The notes under the pieces were generated by a model. That model was given only the letters and a program-made list of their open reading frames with translations. It had not been told where the DNA came from and did not search any database. Below, piece by piece: positions 1 to 11,942 of a stretch of DNA of 64,000 bases. The stretch covers positions 62,001 through 126,000 of the forward strand of contig MBPM02000041.1 in NCBI GenBank assembly GCA_001695595.3, read 5' to 3'. The stretch comes from Plasmopara viticola. Its lineage: Eukaryota > Oomycota > Peronosporomycetes > Peronosporales > Peronosporaceae. Made by a program: the position numbers and the translations under genes. Each line of letters opens with the position of its first letter. Positions within the stretch are counted from its first letter, which is position 1.

Positions 1-1101
1 ACTAGTCACCACGTCACTAGCAGGTTTTCTCGTCGTTACATATATGTAATCGGGGTGGTTTTGAATGCTGTTTTCAAGCCATTCGCCACCGATAATTTCT
101 CCGACGTCGTCCAACTCCAAAATGTACTTGTATGATGCACTCGAGTTTGTGTTTTGAGGTAGCGGGCGGTTCACTTCGGAAGGAAATGGCTTGTTGTTCC
201 AGTAGACGGTGGACGTGACCTGGACAATCTGCGTGGCCTTGTCATTGGAAGGGTAGGAGTCTGTCTTGAACAAGGTCTTAGCGGCTTCTTCGGGCGTCAT
301 GGGTTTCTGCTCGTTTACCTCGAAACCGGAAAGGGCCTGATCCCAGATGGCACGACCAGGGTATCGGTCGATGATGAGCGAACGCTTCAGCTTGCCCAGG
401 ATGTTGCTAACGGTGATATGGTAAAATGCAGGGTTTACGTCACGATACGATGCCTCTGTGGGACGGCCATTCTGATCAAAATGTACCACATCGTCATGGT
501 AGCGATATCCACCGCCGATAGTAGGGAGGCCGGCGTCCGCGTAGACAGCTGAGATCAACCCCTTAATGTCGTTTGGGTGGAACTCGACGTCGTTGAAGGT
601 GATGGAACAAAGAGGCTCTTTTTCAAAAATGGATGCAGGGGCCACTCCAGAACTGAGACCTTCCCATCTTGGAATGCAGACACCCTTAGCGCCACGGAAA
701 GTGCATACATCGTTTTCGTCTTTGCAAGGCTGAGTGCATTGGACGGACGAATTGGCCACCGAATGGATACCAAACTTCTTCGACACCTTTTCCTTCAAAT
801 CGTTCGAATCCAAACCAAAAGCCATAGCGTACTTTTCAGTTGCAGATGGTTGACCGGTGCTCCACATGTAGTTGATACTATCGGCGTAGGTTTCCCACAT
901 TGGAGCATTCCAAGGTGCTGGCTCTAATTTACTCAATGTCGGAAGGTGTTTTAATTTCATTACAAACTTCAGCCCGAAGAATTGCCCCATCGCCGCAACG
1001 GCGTTGCCATCTATCAAAGCTTCGAGCTTGCGGTCTGCAGCTCCGTGCGCCTGCGATGTGAAGAGGGCGATAGTCGTGGAAATGATGCTGAAGGCTCGCA
1101 T
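1..1101 (-). CDS. Transglutaminase elicitor, TGase-A (3' end beyond window)
   Basis: Secreted calcium-dependent transglutaminase of the oomycete GP42/M81 elicitor family, which cross-links wall and mating-stage proteins and is recognised by plants. Reading the minus strand from the ATG at 1099-1101 gives 367 codons without a stop, running off the left edge; comparison with TGase-D (395 residues) suggests under 30 residues are missing. Residues 1-20 (MRAFSIISTTIALFTSQAHG) form a signal peptide. A four-cysteine cluster follows (CTQPC, then C in DVCTF and GVCIP). The region equivalent to the Pep-13 elicitor epitope reads IWDQALSGFEV: the tryptophan is kept and the epitope proline is alanine. The 5' flank matches those of TGase-B, -D and -E. 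No frameshift is present in the window, so this copy is probably functional. Family assignment is by recognised sequence pattern, not by a search. Confidence 0.9.
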   Translation of the reverse strand, partial: MRAFSIISTTIALFTSQAHGAADRKLEALIDGNAVAAMGQFFGLKFVMKLKHLPTLSKLEPAPWNAPMWETYADSINYMWSTGQPSATEKYAMAFGLDSNDLKEKVSKKFGIHSVANSSVQCTQPCKDENDVCTFRGAKGVCIPRWEGLSSGVAPASIFEKEPLCSITFNDVEFHPNDIKGLISAVYADAGLPTIGGGYRYHDDVVHFDQNGRPTEASYRDVNPAFYHITVSNILGKLKRSLIIDRYPGRAIWDQALSGFEVNEQKPMTPEEAAKTLFKTDSYPSNDKATQIVQVTSTVYWNNKPFPSEVNRPLPQNTNSSASYKYILELDDVGEIIGGEWLENSIQNHPDYIYVTTRKPASDVVTS

Positions 1102-1145
1102 GAAGATCTTGTTTGATGCAGTCGTACGGAGTCTTTGGGTTGCCA

Positions 1146-1165
1146 GGTAATCGAAAAATGATAGG
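1146..1165 (-). promoter_or_regulatory. Initiator-like element of TGase-A
   Basis: On the minus strand this reads CCTATCATTTTTCGATTACC, 45-64 bases upstream of the TGase-A ATG. It resembles the oomycete initiator consensus (core TCATTYYNCAWTT) with one mismatch in the core. The equivalent sequence is kept upstream of TGase-B at 9781-9800. Assignment rests on known oomycete promoter structure; no transcript start is visible. Confidence 0.4.
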
Positions 1166-1582
1166 CGACAAGAGGTCTTTACAGTAAGAGTCGAGCCACA
1201 CACTGCGGCCGCAAGGTATAGTCGTGTTTTGAGCAAATCTTATTTCCATTGTAGCATTTTGCTTCCAGTAGTCTTACCCTTCTTTACACCATCTGGAATG
1301 GGTGGAGCGGATACCTTTAATATACAGCGCGGTCAATCCGTGATTTCAAGCCGGCAAGGTTCCGAAACATATGGGAACCAGCCATATGCGATGTGGAAGT
1401 TGTGTCGCGTAATGAATGGTAATAGATTACGGACAGCATACAGCTGCATTTACGTACACTAGGTACGAGCTATGGTTTGTTTGTACGAGTTTCCGATCAC
1501 ATGCAATCTTTCCAATCATCATGTGTTTTCTTCTAAAAAGCGCGACATTTTGATACCTATTTGCTAACACAATATGCACTTT

Positions 1583-2730
1583 TTTTCGGAAAAGGTTGGG
1601 GTGACGCCCTCCTTCCAAGCGCGGGGGCTAAATGCTCGCGCGCTTCGGGCAGGTGCTCTCGGGCATCTGCAGATCTCTAACGAGTCTCACCCTCGACGCG
1701 ACGGTCTCCAGCACCAGGCCAAATCCCTTTCCACGCCCTTAACCGCGCCAACCGCATCCGGATTGGCTCCTTTAATGTGAATTCTCTAGGTTCGAAGCGC
1801 AAGAAGCACGAAACACTCCCCGAAGATCCCCGGCGCTACCGCGTCGATATCCTTGGCCTCCGAGAAACCAAGATCTACGATAGAGGTGAGCACCGCATTG
1901 ATGACTTCCTTCTTCTAACCCTGAAAAAGAAAAAAACGAAGCCAAGACCGAAGTCACCGAAATCCGCCGCCACTGCAACCCGTCGGGCGCCACTCGACAC
2001 GCCCGATCCCGAGAAGAAACCTGGCGCCACACTAAGAAGCTCGGAACACTCCTCGGCGATATTGAAGATCTATCCCGACGCAAGTTCCTGGCCACCCTCG
2101 CGCTCCACCGCCTCTGGTCCGTCTGGCTCCGCCCCACGCTCATCTCACCCAAGACCCGCATTCGACTGTACAACACCTACGTTCTACTAATTTTGCTGTA
2201 CAACTGCGCCACCTAGGCTCTTTCCAAGTCAGAGATCCACGGCCTCATCGCCGCCAGCTTCGCTACGCTCTTGGCTATCGCTACCCCCGACACATTTCGA
2301 ATGCAAGACTCTACGACCTCTGTGATGAGCGGCCGCTGAGACGACGACTGACACAAGCTCGCTGGCGCCTGTTTGGCCATGTACTTCGCCGCAATCCCGA
2401 CATTCCAGCTAATCTCCAGATGCGTGCCTACTTCTTCTCCACCGCAGCAAAATGGCGCGGACGTCCCCGCACCACGCTCCCCTCAACACTCGACCACAAC
2501 CTTGTTTCCCGTGGCTCCGGCTTTCGACTCCGGACAGCACAAGACCTCGAAGTGGTACGTACCCTTGCACAAGACCGAAAGAAATGGAAGACCCATACGA
2601 CCTCGGTGCTGGATGCACTGCCCGCCGAACGAGACTCGACGTATGCGGACACCACTCTATGCCGTGGACTAGCCAGACTGAGCCTAGCACGTGCATACCT
2701 TGGCAACGCGATAACGTAATACATTACATT
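1583..2730 (+). mobile_element. LINE-derived non-autonomous element, long form, copy L1
   Basis: A 1.15-kb retroelement derived from a non-LTR retrotransposon by internal deletion. Near 1760-1900 it keeps the start of an apurinic-type endonuclease domain (NVNSLGSKRKK, VDILGLRETKIYD). Near 2160-2600 it keeps the tail of the reverse-transcriptase protein (LYNCATxAL, RWRLFGHVLRRNPDIP type sequence, on broken frames). The central reverse transcriptase is missing. The 3' end is a short ATTACA-type tail. Flanks carry a 12-bp target duplication AATATGCACTTT (1571-1582 and 2731-2742). Copy L3 at 15617-16774 has the same internal junctions, so the deleted form itself was mobilised. It cannot encode its own machinery and must have used enzymes from a full-length relative. 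Confidence 0.8.
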
Positions 2731-2744
2731 AATATGCACTTTGA

Positions 2745-3064
2745 GCTTGGTTGAGGTGACGCCCTCCTTCCAAGCGCGGGGGCTAAATGCTCGCGCGCTT
2801 CGGGCAGGTGCTCTCGGGCATCTGCAGGTCTCTAACGAGTCTCACCCTCGACGCGACGGTATCCAGCACCGGGCGCCACCTGGGCTCTTACCAAGTCAGA
2901 GCTAAGCAAAATAATGGAAGACCCTCACGACCTCGGTGCTGGCTGCACTGCCCGCCGAACGAAGTCCGACGTATGCGGACACCACTTAATGTCTTGGATT
3001 AGCCAGACTGAGCCTAGCACGTGCATAACTTGGCAACGCGATAACGTAATACATTACATTACAG
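2745..3064 (+). mobile_element. LINE-derived non-autonomous element, short form, copy L2
   Basis: A 320-bp relative of L1. It keeps about 125 bases of the 5' end (from GGTGACGCCCTCC to the CCAGCACC region), a short middle piece around CCACCTGGGCTCTTACCAAG, and about 150 bases of the 3' end with the ATTACATT tail. Two internal deletions separate these blocks. Target duplication TATGCACTTTGA occurs at 2733-2744 and 3065-3076, so it inserted at the same target as L1 and directly behind it. The same two junctions recur in L4 and L5, which makes this an amplified SINE-like derivative and not a random fragment. Confidence 0.8.
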
Positions 3065-3219
3065 TATGCACTTTGAAATGGACACACAAATATAATGGTC
3101 GGGATGTGAAATTGCGTCCTAAGCAAGCTGACTTGTCGCACAACTCAATACCGCATACATCACACAGTATATATTGATAGCTGATATAGTGCTACATATA
3201 GTGATGCTTAAGTTATCAT

Positions 3220-4030
3220 GAGTTATCAGAAATTGAGATTGCCTAAAGTAGTAAATTCCACGATCTTCTTTGCCAAGTAGAGTTGTCCCTCAATTTCAGT
3301 AGAGTTGACTAAAGTGATTGGCACTTTTTCTTTTTCTTCTGATCAAATCCCAGAGCTCGTGTTTATTGCAAAAGCCGTCTCGTAAGGGCAAAACATTCGA
3401 GTATCAGTTGCCGGCTCGGCACGAATTACAATAGCCATGTTATGGTAATTTTCGGCTTCGTAAGCAACGGGTCTGTATATGAGCCTAGCTTTGTGTGTAA
3501 AGTGGAAATATTTTCAAGTTCCTTAGTTTGCAACTATTTGCAATCTTTAAGTCAATTTCTATTTCGGCCAATCAGAACGACCTACCCTCCGGGCGCATTT
3601 ATCTGCCCATCCAAGCGTAATAAATTTTAAGCCAGCACGCCATCGTTGCTTGTTCGCACCGTTGTGTAATCGCCATTAGAGCGTCTGCGGACAATCTTGA
3701 ATCGGTGTCCGAACTGATACATTGCATCTGGTCGAGGTGTCGGGAAGAAAATGCTTGTCAAAGTCGAAGAAGCGGAATCTAGTTATTTGTAAAGGAGTAT
3801 CAGAAAATCGCTATATTTGATTATTCAGTCGTCGATATGCAGCTTGAGACCGGCTGTAGTAGAGAGCTATTGATTGAACAATTCGCTGCACGCCTTCTCT
3901 GTGCAGGTTGCTGAGTAAACTCGTCACATCTCGTGTATCCTACGCCTACGCAGGTAGACTCTCTGGCTGAAATTCTGTAACAGGTTTTCGGAAACACTTT
4001 CCCGTATATATTGGACACGTATCCTTTTGA
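3220..4030. repeat. Decayed paralogous segment, partner of 23910-24540
   Basis: Similarity to 23910-24540 is visible in the same order: CTTTGCCAAGTAGAGTT, GCTCGTGTTTATT, TTGCCGGCTC, ACGGGTC, and further on CTATATTTGATTATTCAGTC and TAACAGGTTTTCGG, each with a diverged partner. On the minus strand both copies give a short shared peptide of the type RPVxYExxNYHxMxIVIxAEPA, so a coding relic is likely, but I do not recognise the family. Probably an old dispersed transposon or duplicated gene fragment. Confidence 0.5.
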
Positions 4031-7000
4031 TAAGCATAGCGAAGATCATTGAGGACCCAACCAACCGATGGGCTTTGTTTTGTGAGACCTGGGGTGAGTA
4101 AAAGCGTCAATGATGCAAGTATTCTGCGGCCCAAGTAATTGTAACAACGCCATCCATGATACCTTGCGGCCAGCCAGTTTCTAAAAAAAGCTGACAAACA
4201 TCTCTTATGGAAGAGGTTGCAGGCACGGCTTGACAGATCGAGAACGTATGGGTGCAACATAGACGGAGGAGCTCCATGTTTTCCAGACCTTGTTTGAGGA
4301 GACCTCGAGAGCGACATTGGTTGCCAAACAAACCCACCAAAAGAAGCTGGTAGGCTAAATTGACCATGCAATCCAGAGCTTTACAGCCGAGTCGTTGTCG
4401 CACGTCTCGGCATGAGGTTTCTGATTCGCGCTAAAAAGTCGCAAATTTACAGTGAACACCATATTTGGTCGGCTGAAAGTACACAGGCCTATTAGTAGCC
4501 TGGTGGCAAATATAGCGGTAGCAATGCGTTATGTCTGCCGCCGTATCGCTATCCCTAATCGTCTCACCACAAACAAGGAACGCGTTATCAATGCTTTGAT
4601 GAGGTGTTGAAGCTGCTTCAGAACTCGCACGAAACTTGGTGTCTTGAGGATTGTTATAACTGTTGAGAAACCCCAGATAAAATGTCGGATTTGCCAATAC
4701 TGTCTTCATAAAATAGTTATGGACGCAAATCCGATGTTTTCAGGACCGTAAAAGGTTCGATGAAACGATATACTACATTATTAATAAAGTGCGAATCTTT
4801 CCTTCTGAGTGGTAGGTTTTTGCATCCAACACTTTTCTTTACCAATCCATTTTGTCAAAAAAATCACATCTTTATATTTGGCGGATGCAACCGCAACTCT
4901 TACTCTGCTGGCTTTGTTCGGCCGGATTTTTGGCAAGTTTGATACATGGACCGCAATGAAAATAGCGCCCGGAAACGCCTACTTGATGGGGATACATGGG
5001 GAGGAAAAAGATAATCTCCGTCGCTTATCTCCAAGATATTTGTGAAACTATGAGCTAGCGGGCCTTAAGGACATCTAAGCCTGTTCACATTAAAAAAGTT
5101 GTCTGTCGTTGCGTAAACTGCACTGTTTGAGTGCAAACCCAACCACTGTTTCTCGGCAGTCCACTAATGCGGCGTCTAAGTCCTCATGCTGCACAGTGTG
5201 CCTTCGATCATGACCTGAAGTTTAGCACTTTTCCGCAAAACTGCTCGACTATCCGGATGTAGACTAAGCTTTTAAAGCAGAGATGCAAGATGTCCGAGGA
5301 CAGGTGCGCCAGTCATCTAAGTCAGGTAAGAAGTGGCATCTATAGAAGCGTAAGATGCGCAAGCTAGTTCAGGTCCTAAACAGAATGTGGTATTTATGTC
5401 AGATCATTTGTCATACGATTAAACAGCGCTCGCCAAAACACGTCAAAGAACGCGGGTGTGTGTTTAATAACATCGGGTCGAAAAAGATTATATTTCTAAA
5501 TACCGGATCCACGAATAGCCTTGATATTTATTTTTGCTGGAACAAATGCATCTTTCTTAGGTCACATACGACGTCCATGTTGCCATTGATCCTGGTGAGG
5601 CACTCTACTTTAAGAAACACGAAATGTTTATCATAATTGTGCTAATGAAACATTATAACTCCTCTGAGCTTAAAAACTTTCGATTGTGAGACTAAGAAAG
5701 CTATACAATTGGCGATACACGCGAATGTACTAGAAAATGAAATATATATGTAAGAGTTTGTTATACTCCAACGCGTAAAGGTTTTTTTTTTGCCTCAGTG
5801 AACGATTACGGTAAATTAAAGAGATAGAAGGATACATTCGGTTCGATCGACTTATTCGACATTCCATGCTTTGGGCAAAAATTGTATATGTTCGAATATG
5901 TATCCATTCAAGCAGCATATTGAATGCATTGATAAGTGAGTAGCTAGACTCTCATTCGCGTATACGTAGAATATCTTAAATTTATTATTTATAACGACAA
6001 GTCATGAGCCAAAACCTTTTTCAGTTACTGACAAAGGCCACATATTTAGTCTTGGTCTGAAGAATAGATGTCTACAACATTGCTCAGCTGAAGCTAATGG
6101 ACATCCAACAGTCTGCCGGTTTTGACAGGCTCAGTCATGGAGCTGACGCGTAAGCTGCCAAAGTGACTGAATGGCAGGTATCACATTTCCTCGCAGACTT
6201 GGCCACCCACTTGTCAATGTAAAGCAACGAATAATTTCTCGTCCTAAACGGGAACGCTACGAGGACTATCAAGTACATCAATCTTTTTTTCTTACTTCAG
6301 CTTTTCGCCATGTAGAAAAGAGACTTACGCTGGATCTACTAAATCATCTCTTAAGAGATCAGACCGTCTGCTCACTTATTGCGATGCAGCAGCGATCGCA
6401 GCCGAGTTTTTTTTACTAAGCTTGGTACCCTTACCTGCGACAATGAAACTTAACCGCATTAAATCTATAGATTGGCATTTGTTGTGTCTACCGAAGGAAT
6501 TTGTTAGCCTGATACTCCGTTCTTTCGGGTTAAATTCAAGAAGGTGAGTCTTAAAACGCCACATCCGGGCAGTCTATATTAATTAAAGTAACCAATTTTT
6601 AGAATGCATTGAAAATTTGAGCCCAGGCACAATGTACGCTTCCTACAAGAATAATATATGACACTTTCGTCGGAAATAGATTATGTGTCTATATCCTTGA
6701 GAAACCTTTTATAACCTCTAATAAGCACCGCCTGGAATATACTCAGTCTTCGGTCAAGATCTCAGTAGCTCCAATATTCTCCAGGATCACCTCCTACCTG
6801 CCTCCATTTGGACAACCAGGAGTCCAGTGCTGCTGACTTTTCCGCCGCCTTGAGGATTAAACTGCCATGGTATCGATCGCATAAAAGAGCTTTGTTTAAC
6901 CCTATGCGGTCAACCTTAGTTCTAAGCGGATGAACGGCGTTTCCTGGCTCTGAGGGCGTGGCATCTACTAGCGAGTTTTGTAGCCTTTTAGTAAGACAAA

Positions 7001-8740
7001 GCTCACTAAATATCTCCCCTTCGGGACAAGCAGTACTTCTATGCCGCGGCCAAAGCAGCGAAAGCACTCTGTTTGGCCCGACTGGACCGCGCCAGCGGTT
7101 CCAAATTTGATGGCTCTGAAAGACGAGAGCCTGTTCATTTACAAGCGATCCTGTATGAGACTGACTTCTCTTGAAAAGAAATCAAAGTCGATACTTTCAT
7201 CTCTGCTGCCTTCACTCTATATAGTAGAGATATAGTCTATACTAAGTATGTCCATACCTTGGCTTGTTCTCCAGGAATGGAGTCTCTCCACTCCATTAGT
7301 CTCAAATATATCCTTAAAGCTACCTTCTACCTTGCTTGCAGGAAGAAAAAAAAAAGCGAGTGCTGATAAAGTAGTAAGACCTTTTTCCTCACTGCTTCTC
7401 CATATCTTCAAGCTTACGTGTTGTCCAAATGATGTGGCGGTGAAGGAAAGGCTCTGATTTTGCATGGACGCTCGAGTGAGCGCCCCAAGACATGATCAGC
7501 TGGGTTTAATGCCTCTTCAGTAGCCGTCTTTCCCTTGCACTTGATAATCGTGATCAAGGTTGCTTTTGTATCAATAAGTTTATGGGAGGAGGCTCTCGTC
7601 GTACTTTACACAAAATCAAAAAAATTGTAGCTCTATTGGTCCGGACCGACACTAGACGCTATCGTGGGGGCTTTCGGAGTCTGTGTTACCTAAGCTTTAG
7701 AGCGTGAACTTTGCCGTGAAACATGAAAGCGATGATGCAATCTAGTAAGAATGTTTGCCAATGTAGCAGGCAAATTTACAAAGCGTCCATTGCTTCTACT
7801 TTCAGATCACGACGGCCTTTGGTCAATGTTTCGAAGCCGGAAAAAGCTTTACAGAGCTTTATGGAGTGCAGCTGCCGCGCCAATTCGCACAAAGTCATTA
7901 GTGTCCGTGCAAGTGTCTTTACACATACACACACTTTAAGCAGTCAGAACTTGCACCACAGAAGACCGCTCCCGTCTCGCCTAACGCTCTCACCATGAGA
8001 TGAAGAGCAGCAGCTTATGTGCGACAGAATATACGTACTTTATATATATCTTAGGATCGGCTAATAACATTTAGGTACCGGCTACTATGGCGCGACCCGG
8101 ACCACTTGTGGTACTTAAGGAGGAGATGAACGCCTCAAGGATAAAGCCGGACCACTTATGCATGCGGTTCTGACGAAAGTACTCTCTGCACGCCCGGCCT
8201 CCTTTGATGGGGCAGTGAAAGTGGCACCAGTTCCCGAGAATAATGTTAAGATGGCGAGCGTAGAGAAAGTTTCGTTGACACAGGGATCATTGGACGGTCG
8301 ACTACTCATTGGCTGTCGCGGTAGTGAAGGTAAAACTTTGAGCGGCGGGTCAGCATATGGACATCGATCAGTAAATTATTTGGGATAATACTTGGTATTT
8401 ACGATTCGGGCGTTTCCCTCACCAAACAAGCCTAGGCTGAAATTGTCAAGATTCCATAGCCGGCTTATGCCGCAGGGAACGTTAAACTCTCGTAGATGTG
8501 AGACGGTCTGATGAACAAAATCTAAGCCTAAGCCAGGCTCAGGGGGGAATTAGGCTGGAGATCCGTGCAAACTTTTTTTAGCATACTGTGGTCAATCCAT
8601 GTCGAGAACAGGGTGTCAAGCATTTATGCTGGACGCTTTACCGTCAATAAATTATATGTAATTGCTATGCTCAACCAACGCGACATTATTTCTTTCACCT
8701 GGTGACATAAAAGGAAGATATGATTGAACCAAGAGTCCAC
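4031..8740. other. No gene recognised
   Basis: AT-rich sequence with only short open frames. Overlapping minus-strand frames at 3946-4371, 4107-4403 and 4431-4709, and frames at 6762-7067 and 7217-7465, show no motif I recognise. There is a weak resemblance between 8240-8390 and 17290-17470 (shared GGCAGCATATG or GTCAGCATATG context), suggesting another old dispersed repeat. Nothing else can be supported. Confidence 0.5.
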
Positions 8741-8759
8741 CAGCTATGTTATGCGTCAT

Positions 8760-8850
8760 GCTATACAGTCTATCTAGTTCAAAAGCCACGTGTAAAGACG
8801 AAGCTGGTTCTTTTAGTCAAAGGGACACAGGGATGTGGCAACGAGCTCTT
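8760..8850 (+). pseudogene. Relic of NrS-1-like helicase P-loop
   Basis: One plus-strand frame reads YLVQKPRVKTKLVLL followed by VKGTQGCGNELF and then a stop. This corresponds to the Walker A region of the helicase relic at 28750-31024 (KTKLVSLIKGTQGCGKE). The P-loop lysine is replaced by asparagine. No convincing continuation of the protein is visible on either side. It is a small fragment of a second copy of the same mobile or virus-like element family. Confidence 0.55.
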
Positions 8851-9214
8851 CATTTGATCTAATCCTTTGCATTTTCCAGCGTTCGTTTCGAGTACAGCCA
8901 CGAAGTGACGAGGTACGCTTTAAAACACAGTATGAACCTAGTCAATCTGAGAGTGGCGTTTCAGTAATAGAGGCTATCAACAGCCTTAACTCCTGAATTT
9001 ATTTAATATAGCTCATGTCCATCTTGTATGCGAGCGAGAAAGCTTGGACATTGAGAAGCCAAAAGGTCGTCGTGAGAAATGTTGCTCTCATCAGCTCTTT
9101 CATGTATTTCCAAGAGATCGAATTTTATGTAGTGGTTCACGGTTTGTGCCCGAGGTCAAGTCCAACTTCGCAGAGTAAGAGTGCAAACGCCACGCGCATC
9201 TGATTTTACGTGAT

Positions 9215-9780
9215 CATAACCGCTCAAGCTACCATTTCAACCTCTTTTGGTCCAAAGGAAAGCTTTAAATTTTCTACCTCTTCATAAGGCAAAGACAAAA
9301 GCCCTGCCAGCATAGGCCCTGCAATAGTCGCTCCCGCCAATCGGAGTCTATGCTGCTTGAACACTAACCTTAAAACTTTGATTGTAGCGCACGAACGCCA
9401 TGACGCGGTCCACCAGCTTGGCAGCTATGGGGGAGCATTTAGGCAGCTGCCGCCTTCGGCTCAGAATCCGGCAAGCGTTTCAAGCATGGTGAACGCTGCG
9501 TCTGAACGATATGGAATCGTGAGTTTCAATCTTTGAAATGCATTACGAGAGTTTATATAGACTGAAGGCGTAGGATGAAAACAGTTGTGACGAGTAACGC
9601 AACATCATGAACAGAGGAGGCGTATAGGAAGGCATACGTTTATTCGATCAACAACTACTCACTACAGCCTGCCTTAAGCTGCATAAAAAACATTGAGCTT
9701 TTAAATTTAGTAATTCTCCCACACTCCTATACCTTGCAGCCGAAGTGTGTGGCTCGACTCTCACTGTGAACCTTTTGTCG
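9215..9780 (+). repeat. Duplicated 5' flank of transglutaminase copies B and E
   Basis: This stretch matches 46147-46680 in order and orientation (for example CTGCCAGCATA, CGGAGTCTATGCTGCTTG, ACGCCATGACGCGGTCCACC), with frequent point differences and small indels. Each stretch leads directly into a transglutaminase pseudogene. TGase-B and TGase-E are therefore copies of one duplicated block, not independent derivatives of TGase-D. Confidence 0.8.
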
Positions 9781-9845
9781 CCTATCATTTTCCGATTACC
9801 TGACAACCCAAAGACTACTTACGACTGCAGCAAACAAAATCTTTT

Positions 9846-11016
9846 AATGCAAGCCTTCGACATCATTTCCAGCTCTTCACATCGCAGGTGCACGGAGGTG
9901 TAGACCGCAAGCTCGAAGCTTTGACAAAGGGCAACACCGTTGCGGCGATGGAGCAATTCTTCGGGCTGAAGTTTGTATTGAAATTAAAGCACCTTTCGAC
10001 ATTGAGTAAAGTAAAGCCAGCACCTTGGAACGCTCCAATGTGGGAAACCTACGCCGATAGTGTCAACTACATGTGGACCACCGGTCAGCCATCTGCAACT
10101 GAAAAGTACGCTATGGGTTCCGATTTGGATACAAACGATTTAAAGGAAAAGGTGTCGATCAAGTTTGGCTTCTATCAGAAAGACAATTCGTCCGTTGATT
10201 GCACTCAGTCTTGCAAAGGCAAAAACGATGTAGGCACTTTCCGTGGCACTACGGGTGTCTGCATATCAAGATTAAAAAGGTCTCAATTCTGGAGTGGACC
10301 CTGCTGCTATTTTGAGAAAGAGCCTCTTTGTTCCATCACCTTCAACGTCGTCAAATTTCACCCAAACAACATCACGAGGTTGACCTCAGATGTCTACGCG
10401 GACGCGGCCGCCCTACTATCGCCGGTGGATATCGCTATCATGACAATGCGGTATCATTTGGTCAGTTGGCCGACCTACAGATGTGACTTAATCCCTGCAC
10501 TTTACCATACCACCGTTAGCAACATACTGGGCAAGCTGCAGCGCTTGCTGATCATCGACCGATATCCTGGTCGTGCCTTCTGGAATCAGGCACTTTCCGG
10601 TTTCGAGGTTAATTAGCAGAAACTCATGACGCCCGAAAAAGCCGCCAAGACGTTGTTCAATACAGCCTCTTACCCTTTCAAAGACGAGGCCACGCAGATT
10701 GTCCAGGTCACGTTCACCGTCTACTGGAGCAACAAGCTATTTTCTTCCGAAGTGAACCGTTTGCTACCCCAAAATACAAACTCGAGTGCATCATACAAGT
10801 ATACTTTGGCGTTGGACGACGTCGGAAAAACATCGGTGGCGGGTGGCATAAAACAGTATTCAAAACCATCCCGATTACATATTGTAACGACTAGACATTA
10901 CATGTATAAAACCTGCTAGTGACCTAGTGACTAGTGTCGGCTTTAGCTACGCCAATGTGTTAAAGTTGTTTGACATGGCAACTTCGTGCGATGGTGCGCA
11001 AAGGACTACAAACTAG
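9846..11016 (+). pseudogene. Transglutaminase elicitor pseudogene, TGase-B
   Basis: Homologous over its whole length to TGase-A and -D. The ATG at 9846 is kept, but about a dozen bases are missing in the signal-peptide region, shifting the frame into an early TAG. From about 9888 the normal frame resumes (DRKLEALTKGN, METYADSVNYMW type sequence). Further damage is seen in the middle (the region equivalent to GGGYRYHDD is frame-shifted), by a TAG just after the elicitor-epitope region (AFWNQALSGFEVN, then stop), and by a frameshift after LALDDVGK. The 3' end is recognisable to a TAG at 11014-11016. Of the four copies that keep it, this one has the epitope closest to the classical form (WNQ), but it too has alanine instead of proline. 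Confidence 0.88.
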
Positions 11017-11690
11017 AATTCTCAAGAATGTTTGAGAGAGTAAACTTTATAGTTTTGTCGCTTTTGATTTGTTCTGAGAAAGAAAAAAGACTTAAAATTC
11101 GGACCCGCTAAGGCGAAATTAAAAGTTGGACCCACTGAGGTCCACATGGCGTGAATATATAGAAAAAAGAACTCATTTAGTATCGAGGCTTCTTCTTTTT
11201 CAATGTTGCTAAGCAAATAGCTTTGGAATGATAATCAGTTTGATAACACAATAAATCTCAGCCAATTAACCGGCTACAGTAAGAAATGTTCCGCAATTTC
11301 TTGAAAAATTCTTCTAATTACAAAAAGTTGCAAAATTGAAGCTTTAAAAAAGCTGCTCGCGAATAATAAATACAGAAGCTTTTTGTGTTATAAGTTTACC
11401 GTGTATTAATTACAATTGATGTGATTTTTCTTAAGCCTTTTCAAAATACTTTCACGAACAATTTAATCGGAACAGACTTGACGTTTTTAAAAAGGAGACA
11501 AGTTAAAAAAGCAATAGTGTTCGCGTGTGTAAGCAAATCCTATATTGCTTTCTGTAAGTAATAGCTTATGAAAAATATTGAAGTCGATTGGGCATATAAG
11601 TGAAGGCATTGTTTGCGAAAGTGGGTCAATCGAAATTATAGTTTGGAAGCTGGAAACCAAGTCAAAGCTCTTCTGGAATAGTCGACACTG
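11017..11690. other. No gene recognised
   Basis: AT-rich sequence between TGase-B and the gypsy relic with no open frame of note and no repeat structure that I can see. Confidence 0.5.
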
Positions 11691-11699
11691 TATTGCCGC

Positions 11700-11942
11700 T
11701 TAAGCGCCTGCAGGAAGTCTATCCCTAGCCACAGCCGCAAGATTCACAATGATTTTTGGAATCACGTGGTCTTTCATATATTTCTTTATAAAAATCCTTG
11801 CAATTTCTGCAGTATTATCCATTGTCTTCGAAGCGATGAACATGGCCCTTTTTGTAAAGCAAACAACAACCATTATGACGACATTGAAAGCACTTTTGGT
11901 CCCCGGTAAAGACACGATTAATTTATTGAATTGCCTACTCAT
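11700..11942 (-). pseudogene. gypsy integrase core fragment
   Basis: An 80-codon open frame on the minus strand with the DFITGLP-like opening replaced by LIVSLPGTKSAFNVVIMVVVCF, then TKRAMFIASKTMDNTAEIARIF and VIPKIIVN. This matches the beginning of the DDE integrase core of Ty3/gypsy elements up to the point where the second aspartate would follow. The fragment ends there, so it is inactive. Confidence 0.75.

Noticed and set aside
577..927. Open frame on the plus strand opposite TGase-A
   Set aside because: It is a shadow of the intact minus-strand transglutaminase, which reads through the whole of 1-1101 without a stop.
929..1249. Minus-strand frame from 1249
   Set aside because: Wrong frame over the TGase-A signal peptide and N-terminus; the true start is at 1101.
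1780..1800. tRNA B-box-like GGTTCGAAG
   Set aside because: It lies inside the endonuclease-coding part of the LINE-derived element and no tRNA fold accompanies it.
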